Assembly: GCA_017387565.1 (NCBI GenBank)
Contig: JAFOEY010000033.1
Location: forward strand, 1 to 64,000
Length of the DNA: 64,000 bases
Source of the DNA: Lachnospiraceae bacterium
GTDB taxonomy: Bacteria > Bacillota > Clostridia > Lachnospirales > Lachnospiraceae
Direction: 5' to 3'
Shown: one piece after another, positions 1-6,983 of the stretch
Layout: each line of letters opens with the position of its first letter
Position numbering within the stretch: position 1 is the first letter of the stretch
Translations under genes and position numbers: made by a program
The notes under the pieces: model-generated
The model's input: only the letters and a program-made list of their open reading frames with translations
What the model was told of the DNA's origin: nothing
The model's database searches: none

Positions 1-50
1 AACCCCATAAGTTCATCGACACAGTGACGCGACTTTGTTCAATTCGGCAA

Positions 51-127
51 AATCGCTATTAGCGCAAACGAAAGGGCAGATACTGACAATATGTAAGTCT
101 GCTTTTTCGTTTACGCTAACAGCGATT
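51..127. repeat. Long imperfect palindrome at the window start
   Basis: Positions 51-80 and 98-127 are near-complementary 30-base arms around a 17-base loop. Most mismatches become G-U wobbles on one strand or the other. It lies just downstream of the first toxin gene (minus strand), so it could act as its terminator, though no clear T-run follows. It could also be the end of a decayed mobile element. Confidence 0.6.
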
Positions 128-149
128 GTAACCTATTCAATCTTCTGTT

Positions 150-497
150 CTATTCATCCCAATAATCTATCGTATCTTGAGGTGTAGTATCAATTCCAAA
201 CAACTGCCACATAAAATTCTCTTTCTCATGATAAAAATTGATTATTCGAATGTATTTATCTTCTATCCTATAAAATACATAATTTCTAGACACAAATATG
301 TACCGATAATCTGACACCACATCAAACATTTTCGATACCTTAGGACCCTTTTCTTCATAATCACAAAGCCCTCTTATTGTATCTGTTATGCTTTTGATAA
401 TTTTCTTTGCTTTATCCTCGCCATATTCCCCGGATATTGCCGATTTTAATGCACGTAGTTTATCCGCTGCATCAGGAGTATATTTTATCTTTTTCAA
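150..497 (-). CDS. RelE/ParE-family toxin of a type II toxin-antitoxin pair
   Basis: A 115-residue basic protein with the RelE/ParE fold pattern: N-terminal MKKIKYTPDAADKL, a helical middle, then beta strands (VVSDYRYIFVSRNYVFYRI) and IRIINFYHEKEN near the C-terminus. Such toxins cleave mRNA on the ribosome or poison gyrase; which one applies here is not visible. The start is a TTG at 497-495 that overlaps the antitoxin stop by four bases, with a GGGGG stretch upstream, so the pair is translationally coupled. Antitoxin-first order is typical of RelB/RelE operons. A ParE-type assignment is the main alternative. Confidence 0.8.
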   Translation of the reverse strand: MKKIKYTPDAADKLRALKSAISGEYGEDKAKKIIKSITDTIRGLCDYEEKGPKVSKMFDVVSDYRYIFVSRNYVFYRIEDKYIRIINFYHEKENFMWQLFGIDTTPQDTIDYWDE

Positions 498-814
498 TCA
501 ATTACCCCCAATTCCCGTTCCAAATCATCTGCATCAATCCAACCTTCAATTTCAGCTCGCTCCTCTGATCGCTTCAAATCAAGCATCAGCATAGCAACCG
601 CCTGTTCCCTCAACGCTTCTTTGCTATTCTTGGTAACAATAAAAGGAAGACCTTCAACATTTAGAGATTGCTGTATAAAGGTATTAAATGCATCCGTCAA
701 TGTCATTCCGGTTTTTGCATAAATATCCTCAACCGCTCTTTTGATTTCTGAATTTATTCTTACTTGAAACGTTGAATCCTTTGGTGCAATAGCAACATTC
801 AAATTTGTATCCAT
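494..814 (-). CDS. RelB/DinJ-family antitoxin
   Basis: About 106 residues. The N-terminal part (STFQVRINSEIKRAVEDIYAKTG) is a ribbon-helix-helix motif of the RelB/DinJ family, followed by MTLTDAFNTFIQQSL and an acidic C-terminal tail (IDADDLERELGVID) that would wrap the toxin. The start at 814 is chosen because GGAGGTATGTCTT directly precedes that ATG; an in-frame ATG five codons earlier lies over the ribosome site. Antitoxins of this type autoregulate their operon, and the toxin gene overlaps its 3' end. Confidence 0.82.
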   Translation of the reverse strand: MDTNLNVAIAPKDSTFQVRINSEIKRAVEDIYAKTGMTLTDAFNTFIQQSLNVEGLPFIVTKNSKEALREQAVAMLMLDLKRSEERAEIEGWIDADDLERELGVID

Positions 815-834
815 AAGACATACCTCCACTTTTT

Positions 835-1395
835 CTACATCATAACACTTCTATTACCATGTGTAAATACATTGTCATTACGCGCACTTTTATGGGTACA
901 CTTGGGTACACTTTTATGATATATATTTTCTTGAGACAATTTCACATTGTTTTGATTAACCATTGCATATCTGAGCGTTGTATCTATTTGCTCATGTCCC
1001 TGAATTTTCTGTACCTGTTCAATCGGCATACCTTTCTCAATTGCTCTGGTGGCCATAGTCCTTCTGAACTTACGTGGGTGTACCTTTTCTACACCTAACT
1101 TCTTCCCCATTTCTCGTAATCGTAACTCCACACCGCTTTCAGTAAGTCTACTGTGTGGTTTGTTTAACGACACAAATAACGCAATATTATTATCTATCCT
1201 TGATTCAATATAATTCAACAAATGAATTTTGGTCTCAGCATCAAAATATGCTTTCCTCTCTTTGTCTCCTTTGCCATAAACCACGCATTCCCGTTCAGAG
1301 AAATCTATATCATCAATGTTCAGCCTTACCAATTCGCCTACTTTAATTCCTGTTGAAAGCAGGAAATCAATCATTGCCCTATCACTATTATTTTT
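835..1395 (-). pseudogene. Truncated tyrosine recombinase (integrase), catalytic domain only
   Basis: The frame opens just after an in-frame TAG at 1396-1398 and reads like the middle of an integrase (SDRAMIDFLLSTG). It encodes only the C-terminal catalytic domain: HPRKFRRTMATRAIEKG, the GHEQIDTTLRYAMVN box with histidine and nucleophile tyrosine. The N-terminal DNA-binding domain is absent, and the first catalytic arginine of the usual TGxRxSEL motif is lysine here (TGIKVGEL). Both points argue against activity. It lies directly upstream of the RelB/RelE pair, suggesting a decayed mobile element. A partial protein from the internal ATG at 1374 is possible. Confidence 0.75.
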
Positions 1396-1404
1396 CTATC
1401 ACAG

Positions 1405-1431
1405 AAAAAAGGACACCCTCTCGGGTGCCCC
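1405..1431 (-). terminator. Rho-independent terminator
   Basis: Read on the minus strand this is a GC-rich stem (GGGCACCC / GGGTGTCC) with a GAGA loop followed by six T. It sits directly after the serine recombinase remnant and was probably that gene's terminator. Confidence 0.8.
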
Positions 1432-1443
1432 TATCCTTATTCC

Positions 1444-1581
1444 TTATGAAACTTTTGTCTCCAGCCCGTTCTTAAATATGAATCTTATATCGTCCTTGGA
1501 TTTCACAATCACTTCCTGCACAAGGCTGCTCCAAATCCCGGCATCAAACTCGCAGGTTATGCCGTCCTGCTCCAGTGGTCT
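1444..1581 (-). pseudogene. C-terminal remnant of a large serine recombinase
   Basis: Translating the minus strand gives a short stretch ending at TAA 1444-1446 that contains ITCEFDAGIWSSLVQEV and then IVKSKDDIRFIFKNGLE. This resembles the extreme C-terminus of large serine recombinases of clostridial conjugative elements. No upstream reading frame remains; the sequence changes into the next gene's terminator at about 1582. Its own terminator (1405-1431) is preserved. It is identified from recalled family character, not from a search. Confidence 0.6.
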
Positions 1582-1624
1582 AAAAAAAGGGGAGAATCGG
1601 TTCTTTCATTGAACCGGTTCTCCC
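1582..1624 (-). terminator. Terminator of the second toxin-antitoxin operon
   Basis: On the minus strand a 14-base stem (GGGAGAACCGGTTC pairing with GAACCGATTCTCCC) with a short A-rich loop is followed by a run of seven T. It begins ten bases after the toxin stop codon. Confidence 0.85.
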
Positions 1625-1633
1625 ACATAAAAA

Positions 1634-1930
1634 TCACATATTTCTCATGTACTGCTTTAATTGGTCATAAAAGTTTTCTCTGGTTCCTGCCATAATCACT
1701 ACAATTACCTTATCCTCCAGATACTCCAACGTATATGCTAATTCATAATTCGTCTTATTGTAGTAAATATCATATCCGTATACGCCGGACAAATCACCGG
1801 TCTTTGGCTCACCTGCCATATGATCTTTACAAATCTTATCAATTGCTTCCTGATACAGCGCCTTTAACTTTTTATCCTTCAGTTTCTTCAGGTATTTAGC
1901 CGCCGGAGGAAGAAATCTAACTTCCGCCAT
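1634..1930 (-). CDS. RelE/ParE-family toxin (second module)
   Basis: A 98-residue basic protein. MAEVRFLPPAAKYLKKLKDKKLKALYQEAI is the N-terminal RelE-type strand and helices; GDLSGVYGYDIYYNKTNYELAYTLEY and KVIVVIMAGTRENFYDQLKQY form the beta-sheet core and the C-terminal segment typical of YoeB/RelE-like plasmid stabilisation toxins. The start follows the antitoxin stop by two bases, so the genes are co-translated. It differs from the first module by being paired with an AbrB-type rather than a ribbon-helix-helix antitoxin. Confidence 0.8.
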   Translation of the reverse strand: MAEVRFLPPAAKYLKKLKDKKLKALYQEAIDKICKDHMAGEPKTGDLSGVYGYDIYYNKTNYELAYTLEYLEDKVIVVIMAGTRENFYDQLKQYMRNM

Positions 1931-1932
1931 AC

Positions 1933-2307
1933 CTATTTCTCCGTTCCGAAAATATCCTCATAAGTGACATACTCTGCGTTTGCACCTGCCACCTGTTCAG
2001 CCTCAGCAAGCATTGCCTCTACAGCCGGACGAACCTCTTTTTGTGCTTTCTTAAAATGATTAAGCAGTTCTTCCCCACTAAGTCCCTGTGCAATAAGGTC
2101 TGCCAAAATCTGCTCAGCAAACTCTCCACCTGTATTTGTCTTTACCGGACGAAGAACTAATTCGTTGCCTCGCACTATACACTCTGCTTCTGTATCAAAC
2201 CCTAACATGGCAAAAAACTTCTGCGGAATTGTAATCTGCCTTTTTTCTGATATACTGATTTTTTTCATTTCCATAGGAATGCTTCCCTTCATCATTGCTG
2301 CCTGCAT
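1933..2307 (-). CDS. AbrB/MazE-type antitoxin with swapped-hairpin DNA-binding domain
   Basis: 124 residues. The segment MKKISISEKRQITIPQKFF followed by LGFDTEAECIVRGNELVLRPV is a SpoVT/AbrB DNA-binding domain (residues about 14-55). The remainder is acidic and helical (EQILADLIAQGLSGEELLNHFKKAQ) and should hold the toxin. The start at 2307 is preferred because GGAGGAG lies six bases upstream; a longer in-frame reading exists but crosses the promoter. A consensus promoter at 2390-2418 drives the pair, and A-rich direct repeats between promoter and start are plausible autoregulatory sites. Confidence 0.8.
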   Translation of the reverse strand: MQAAMMKGSIPMEMKKISISEKRQITIPQKFFAMLGFDTEAECIVRGNELVLRPVKTNTGGEFAEQILADLIAQGLSGEELLNHFKKAQKEVRPAVEAMLAEAEQVAGANAEYVTYEDIFGTEK

Positions 2308-2389
2308 TTTGGCTCCTCCTTCCATAGTATACACTACTCCAAATAATTTATACATTTTCTTTGTTTCTTGGTTTCTTTGTTCCAAGATT

Positions 2390-2418
2390 ATTATATGCCC
2401 TCTTTGCTTCTTTGTCAA
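2390..2418 (-). promoter_or_regulatory. Consensus sigma-A promoter of the AbrB/RelE operon
   Basis: On the minus strand TTGACA (2413-2418) and TATAAT (2390-2395) are both perfect, with a 17-base spacer. Downstream, before the start codon, lie A-rich near-repeats of the form AAAGAAAC, CAAGAAAC, AAAGAAAA that could bind the antitoxin. Confidence 0.85.
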
Positions 2419-2489
2419 GAAAGAGGGGTGAACTATAAATGAGTATAATGCTGAAAATGCCACCAGTTCATAAACCGGTGGCATTGCTT

Positions 2490-2606
2490 TTAGTTAATCT
2501 CAAATTCTGCTGCTAAATAATGGGTATGAGCAAGATAATCATCAAAAATCGCATCAAAATGATTGTCCTCATCCCATTCATCCGTTTTCCGGCTTTCTAA
2601 GATGAT
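2490..2606 (-). pseudogene. Short orphan reading frame, probable gene remnant
   Basis: Between stops at 2607-2609 and 2490-2492 the minus strand reads a 38-residue acidic peptide (contains DEWDEDNHFDAIFDDYLAHT and YLAAEFEIN) without a start codon. It looks like the C-terminal end of a lost gene. I do not recognise the family. Apart from the promoter, the rest of 2308-2639 shows nothing further. Confidence 0.35.
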
Positions 2607-2639
2607 TTATCAGCAAACGCACACGCATATTTATCATCT

Positions 2640-2957
2640 TTAGATGTCAGTTTTGCTATTATGCTGTCCTTCATCACTGTCTTTATCCTCTTTCTCTTTT
2701 TTTATGCTGGTTCCTATCGCCAAACCAATCAACATACCAAGGGATATACCTATGCCGGTATTATTACCAAAAGAGGATCCAAGCGCAGTACCCATGCACA
2801 TTCCAAGACACATTCCTTCTGCACCGTAATCGTCGCTTGCATCCTCGCTCTCATTTTTCCTTTTTTTTGCGGCACTTCTGGCAGAAAAAATTGCCAGCAA
2901 AAGTCCCATTGCGATCCACGGCAAAGCCGCCTGCATAAAATCGAGTATATTTTCCAT
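2640..2957 (-). CDS. Small membrane protein with a glycine-zipper segment
   Basis: 105 residues. An N-terminal hydrophobic helix (ALPWIAMGLLLAIFSA, about 13-28) is followed by a charged stretch, then a long glycine-rich segment (CLGMCMGTALGSSFGNN, then GIGISLGMLIGLAIGTSI) with the spacing of glycine-zipper membrane helices, and a charged tail. The function is unknown. Glycine-zipper proteins can be pore-like or simply structural, so no role is assigned. A purine-rich ribosome site (GAAAGGAGAATG) precedes the start. Confidence 0.65.
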   Translation of the reverse strand: MENILDFMQAALPWIAMGLLLAIFSARSAAKKRKNESEDASDDYGAEGMCLGMCMGTALGSSFGNNTGIGISLGMLIGLAIGTSIKKEKEDKDSDEGQHNSKTDI

Positions 2958-3009
2958 CTTTCATTCTCCTTTCAATCACTTATGCTTCCTCTGATAAGAG
3001 GTGGTTCGT

Positions 3010-3441
3010 TCACCTCTCTAAACACCGCTTTTGTTCTGCAATTTCATAATAGTCACGCAAAATCGGATATGTTAATTCATCTGGCAGTGAATCGAACAGC
3101 CCAATCTTTTCCATTTCACTGTTTGACGGTATTTCCTCTAATGAGCACACAATTGCAAAATACACTTGTCCATTTCCTTTGTAGTAATAACCATTGAGTT
3201 CTCCGTCAATCGTGTAGTCGCATAACGGTTCCATATCGAACGAAATTGCGCCTGATTCTTCATATAATTCTCTTTTGGCCGCTTCTAAAGGTGTTTCACC
3301 TTCTTCAATCCACCCGCTAGGATGCTCCCAAGTGGTACGCTCTTTGTGCATACACAATAGCCATTTTCCTTTATACAAAGCCATAACATCTGCAGATAAA
3401 TAGCTTTGAAAAGAATTAAAAGGAAAAATTTCAAACTTCAT
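3010..3441 (-). CDS. Nudix hydrolase
   Basis: 143 residues. The complete Nudix box runs from about residue 43 to 65 (GWIEEGETPLEAAKRELYEE then SGA), matching Gx5Ex7REUxEExGU, the site that binds divalent metal for hydrolysis of nucleoside diphosphate-linked compounds. The substrate cannot be read from sequence. Start at 3441 is chosen because GAGGAG lies seven bases upstream; a longer in-frame reading starts seven codons earlier over that ribosome site. It stands alone among other small accessory enzymes. Confidence 0.88.
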   Translation of the reverse strand: MKFEIFPFNSFQSYLSADVMALYKGKWLLCMHKERTTWEHPSGWIEEGETPLEAAKRELYEESGAISFDMEPLCDYTIDGELNGYYYKGNGQVYFAIVCSLEEIPSNSEMEKIGLFDSLPDELTYPILRDYYEIAEQKRCLER

Positions 3442-3515
3442 AAATATTCTCCTCAACCGCATTATTCAAAAAACGTCACAAACAGATAGATTTTTCCAAT
3501 TACATATTTCATGTA

Positions 3516-3953
3516 TTATTCAAGCCATTGAATAAAAGCTGTTTTATCCGTACTGTTATATCCTGCATTTCCATAGAAATTCAATGTCGTTTCTTTCTTT
3601 GAACCTGTAAGTAACATCATTTTATAGCAGTTTGTGTTTTCTGCTATATCCTTTGCATAATTCAGGCATTCTGTTGCATACCCTTTTCCACGATAATCTG
3701 AATGTGTAACAACATTTTCAATAAACGCATAGGGTCTTATATTTCTTGTTAAATTTGGAATAATCACACAGACGCAAGAAGACACTATTTTCCCATCTAT
3801 TTCCTTGACAATAATGTGATGGTTTTTATCTTGCATAATCGTATTCCAAATGTTTTCCAAATGCTCTGACATTTCCGGGATTGTTTCCTCGTGCAAATGT
3901 AAATATAATTCTAATACTTTACTTAATTCGTTTTCATAAACTTCTCTAACCAT
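3516..3953 (-). CDS. GNAT-family N-acetyltransferase
   Basis: 145 residues. Motif A of GNAT proteins is visible (VVTHSDYRGKGYATECLNYA), giving the acetyl-CoA pyrophosphate loop RGKGYA, followed by the C-terminal strand and helix (MMLLTGSKKETTLNFYGNAGY). The substrate is unknown. Start at 3953 is favoured by GGAG seven bases upstream; an in-frame TTG eight codons earlier is less likely. It lies next to a second, broken GNAT gene of different sequence. Confidence 0.82.
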   Translation of the reverse strand: MVREVYENELSKVLELYLHLHEETIPEMSEHLENIWNTIMQDKNHHIIVKEIDGKIVSSCVCVIIPNLTRNIRPYAFIENVVTHSDYRGKGYATECLNYAKDIAENTNCYKMMLLTGSKKETTLNFYGNAGYNSTDKTAFIQWLE

Positions 3954-3998
3954 TGCAACATCTCCATAATTTTTCAATTTGAAGTCATATTGGGTTTG

Positions 3999-4339
3999 CT
4001 AAATTCTCTTAATAAGAAACATCTCCATTGGTTGTTCATACCCAGGAACATCAATAACAAAACCACCACAATCTTTATATCCTAATTTTCTATAGAAATG
4101 CTGTGCTTCTTCATCAACCTGTGTAGATGTCAAAAGCAAACCATATCCTTGAGATTTCATATCAGCTTCCCAATGCTCCATAAGTTTTTTCCCATAACCT
4201 TTTCCTTGATAATTCCATTCAACAAATAACATTGTACAAAAAGGGATATTATCCCAAAATGCTCCTATCGTGGTGTACTGCTCTTCATTTTGAGTTGAAA
4301 ATATCCTTCTTCATGTTATCAGGAATATCAGACAGAATG
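3999..4339 (-). pseudogene. Broken GNAT acetyltransferase (frameshifted, N-terminus lost)
   Basis: The 3' part (3999 to about 4285) encodes a GNAT motif A (FVEWNYQGKGYGKKLMEHWE) and the end LTSTQVDEEAQHFYRKLGYK. In the same frame upstream it continues NEEQYTTIGAFWDNIPFCTM. At about 4285-4292 the family-like sequence jumps frame: the adjacent frame reads SILSDIPDNMKKDIFNSK and then hits TGA. A single-base frameshift therefore separates them. The N-terminal quarter is missing because the methyltransferase gene ends directly beside it. A shortened protein from the ATG at 4232 would lack the first half of the fold. Confidence 0.7.
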
Positions 4340-4342
4340 CTC

Positions 4343-5119
4343 TTATTTCTTTTGAAACAAAAGATTATTCACCTGTTCCGTTACCCAAATTTCATCTTCA
4401 GTCTGAGTAAGCTGATAACTATCAATAATGGACTTTTCATGTCTTGCGAGGACTTTTTCAAATCCATCTGCTGTGCTCTTTTTCTTTGGGAAACGAATTT
4501 CGGAATCAAATGACTGAATGAAATGCATATTGCATTCTCTGCATATCTGCACCCACTCATCTCTGGTATAGAATTTTATGTGACCATCCTTCTTAAGCTG
4601 CATATAATCATCTACAAATCTTGTTATATCGCAATCATTTGGCCTTGGATCGGACACAAAGAACAGACCTCCACTCACAAGTACCCGAGCAACTTCACAA
4701 ATACTCTTCCTGATTTTGGGAAAATGATGAAGGGCATATCTTGTAACAATCAAATCAAAGGAATTATCCTCAAACGGAAAAGTAATTCCGTCATATGAAA
4801 CGAATTCCAAGTTTTTTAAATTCATTTCCTGTGCCTTTTTCACATTTCGTTCCAATGTATCTGTTACAATATCTAACCCAACAACATGCACATCCTCATT
4901 CATCTTTGCTATTGGAAATGTCAAATATCCACTGCCACAACCAAGGTCCAAAATCTTCATTCCGGGTTTGACATTTATTGTCGCCAAAATATCTTTTAGA
5001 TGCTTGTCGTCCTGTGTTTGCTTATTATAAAAATCACCTTCTTTAAAACTGGCTTCAAAACCGGCTTTTGCTGCTTCAATCCAGTTTTCTTTATGTATTC
5101 TTTCAATTTCGTTTGACAC
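4343..5119 (-). CDS. Class I SAM-dependent methyltransferase
   Basis: 258 residues. Motif I (ILDLGCGSGYL, about 56-66) binds S-adenosylmethionine; GLDIVTDTLERN is motif II with the acidic ribose-binding residue; FDLIVTRYALHHF and ARVLVSGGLFFVSDP are motifs III and IV of the UbiE/Methyltransf_11 type. The acceptor is unknown; small-molecule or quinone-like substrates are typical for this group. A GGGGGAGAAGCG ribosome site precedes the start. The stop abuts the broken acetyltransferase. Confidence 0.85.
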   Translation of the reverse strand: MSNEIERIHKENWIEAAKAGFEASFKEGDFYNKQTQDDKHLKDILATINVKPGMKILDLGCGSGYLTFPIAKMNEDVHVVGLDIVTDTLERNVKKAQEMNLKNLEFVSYDGITFPFEDNSFDLIVTRYALHHFPKIRKSICEVARVLVSGGLFFVSDPRPNDCDITRFVDDYMQLKKDGHIKFYTRDEWVQICRECNMHFIQSFDSEIRFPKKKSTADGFEKVLARHEKSIIDSYQLTQTEDEIWVTEQVNNLLFQKK

Positions 5120-5144
5120 CGCTTCTCCCCCTGCATACTACACT

Positions 5145-5948
5145 TCAAAAGCCACCATAATGCGACAACGTTTGTGCCGCCAATTCCGATCCAACCCTCA
5201 TGGCTTTACTGATATTTCCATCAAGCATATACGAACACACAAAACCTGCATGGTAGCTGTCTCCGCAACCGGTCGTATCAACGATATGATTTATAGGCTT
5301 CGCAGGCACCAGATATTCATTTCCTTTATGATATGTGACACTACCTCGTTCAGCCAATGTCATATTAAATAATCCATCATAGCAATTAGAAAAATTCTCA
5401 AAATAAGGCAGAAATTCTTCTGTTCCGCTAATCATAAAAAAGTCTATGTACGGTGCAAATTGCTTCATATCTTCAAAATCTCTGTAGACATCAAAATCCA
5501 CCGCTATTTTAAAATCATACCGTTTTTTCAATTCCATTAACTCCCTAAAGCATGATGCCCAAAAATGCACAAATACTACATCAGCCTCAGCTATTATTTT
5601 TATTTCAGTATCATTTAGAACAATATTATCAAGTATCTTTCCATTCCATGAATCATCCTTATAATATCGATCTCCTGACGACGTTAAATATGTAATATTG
5701 TTGGCCGTAACTTGATTTTTATCAATCCGGATATACTTCGTATTTATTTTTTTATCAGAGATTGAATCCATAATATATTTGGCATATACATCATCGCCAA
5801 CCACGCCAAGAATTGTAACATCAATGTCATCAAACTTTGAGGCATGGGCTGCAAAATTTAGCGCCTCACCCCCGGGTCTGATTTCATCTGCGCCGTCAAA
5901 AACATCTACACAAAGACATGGCAATGCAACCAGATTTATTTTTTTCAT
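5145..5948 (-). CDS. PfkB-family sugar kinase, FrlD-like
   Basis: 267 residues. The N-terminal GGEALNFAAHASKF segment is the PfkB substrate-binding signature; the C-terminal DTTGCGDSYHAGF (224-236) is the ATP/anion-hole signature with catalytic Asp230. The protein is short for a ribokinase-family member, and its C-terminal ending (AAQTLSHYGGF) resembles the fructoselysine 6-kinase FrlD (AAKTIQYHGAW in the E. coli protein as recalled). No deglycase or transporter is adjacent, so substrate assignment stays open. Ribosome site GGAGG precedes the ATG. Confidence 0.75.
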   Translation of the reverse strand: MKKINLVALPCLCVDVFDGADEIRPGGEALNFAAHASKFDDIDVTILGVVGDDVYAKYIMDSISDKKINTKYIRIDKNQVTANNITYLTSSGDRYYKDDSWNGKILDNIVLNDTEIKIIAEADVVFVHFWASCFRELMELKKRYDFKIAVDFDVYRDFEDMKQFAPYIDFFMISGTEEFLPYFENFSNCYDGLFNMTLAERGSVTYHKGNEYLVPAKPINHIVDTTGCGDSYHAGFVCSYMLDGNISKAMRVGSELAAQTLSHYGGF

Positions 5949-6053
5949 TATCTTTCGCCTCCGTCCGTTTCAATCAGTATTATTATTCTCCCACCGATGT
6001 CATCATCCATCTCCATCCCCTGAAAACAGAAATTTACCAAGTCAAAACAACCA

Positions 6054-6446
6054 TTAAATCCACCATTCCGGAGTCAATTCTCCTAACGTAACGATTCTTT
6101 CCGTATCATAATCCATTAATATCTCAACATTTTTATAAGTATCAGGCATTAATTGAACCATCAACTCTCTGCATGCTCCACATGGCGCTCCATTTTTTCC
6201 ATCCGGCATAATCGCAAGCACCCTCGAAAATGATTGCTCTCCATTCGTAATCATCTGAAAAATCGCATTTCTCTCAGCACAGATTCCCAACGTAGAACAG
6301 GTATCAATACATACCCCTGTGTAAATCTTACCGGATGCTGAATATATTGCAGCAGAAACCTCTCCGGCTTCAACATAATTCGATATTTTCCTTCCATTCT
6401 GAACTGCCTTTGCAGCTTCATACATTTCTTTCCATATTTGGTCCAC
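6054..6446 (-). CDS. Cytidine deaminase-like zinc hydrolase
   Basis: 130 residues. The zinc site is complete: C56-A57-E58 (CAERNAIF) and P88-C89-G90-A91-C92 (PCGACRE). This is the cytidine deaminase pattern, where the glutamate shuttles protons. Length agrees with homotetrameric cytidine deaminases, but the blasticidin-S deaminase group shares the motif, so the substrate is uncertain. Start is GTG at 6446 with AAGGAG eight bases upstream. It follows the adjacent GNAT gene in the same direction. Confidence 0.78.
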   Translation of the reverse strand: MDQIWKEMYEAAKAVQNGRKISNYVEAGEVSAAIYSASGKIYTGVCIDTCSTLGICAERNAIFQMITNGEQSFSRVLAIMPDGKNGAPCGACRELMVQLMPDTYKNVEILMDYDTERIVTLGELTPEWWI

Positions 6447-6493
6447 TTCTCATTCTCCTTTAATCTCAATTTGTTTTTTCTAGTCTCCTGATG

Positions 6494-6952
6494 CTATAAT
6501 TTGTATTGCATAAAGTTGCCATTATGAACAAAGCCATACGCTTCATACAGTTTTACTCCCATATCAGAAGCTGTAATCTGTATTGTTCCACATCCATATT
6601 TCCTTGCTTCTTCAACAACTCTATGTAAAAGCTCTTTTGCAATTCCCATCCGTCTATAGCGGGGATTTGTAAACATACTTGACAAAAGTCCCATTTTCCC
6701 ACTTGGACAACCGAAATACGGAGGTTTTTCCACAAATGACATTCCACTCGTACCAATGATCTCTTCATCATCCACCGCAAGCCATGACACAAATGTACCG
6801 TCAGCCATATGACGTTTATAGTAATCTCTCAACGCAGGCACTAAATCAATATCTTCTTTTGCGCCCTCTTCCCTTAATTGATTTATTCTCATTTCAATAA
6901 AGATATCAAGTTCCTTTTCCGTTAATCTCTTATACTCTACTGCCAAATCCAT
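6494..6952 (-). CDS. GNAT-family N-acetyltransferase
   Basis: 152 residues. Conserved GNAT features: SWLAVDDEEIIGTSGMSF (strand 2-4), LLSSMFTNPRYRRMGIAKELL (motif A, with acetyl-CoA loop RRMGIA) and ITASDMGVKLYEAYGFVHN at the end. The sequence resembles acetyltransferases seen near resistance genes in clostridia, but the substrate is not inferable. GGAGG lies directly upstream of the start. It is in the same direction as the deaminase-like gene and may be co-transcribed with it. Confidence 0.83.
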   Translation of the reverse strand: MDLAVEYKRLTEKELDIFIEMRINQLREEGAKEDIDLVPALRDYYKRHMADGTFVSWLAVDDEEIIGTSGMSFVEKPPYFGCPSGKMGLLSSMFTNPRYRRMGIAKELLHRVVEEARKYGCGTIQITASDMGVKLYEAYGFVHNGNFMQYKL

Positions 6953-6983
6953 TTCCTCCGTTTATATGCATTGCATAACTTCT

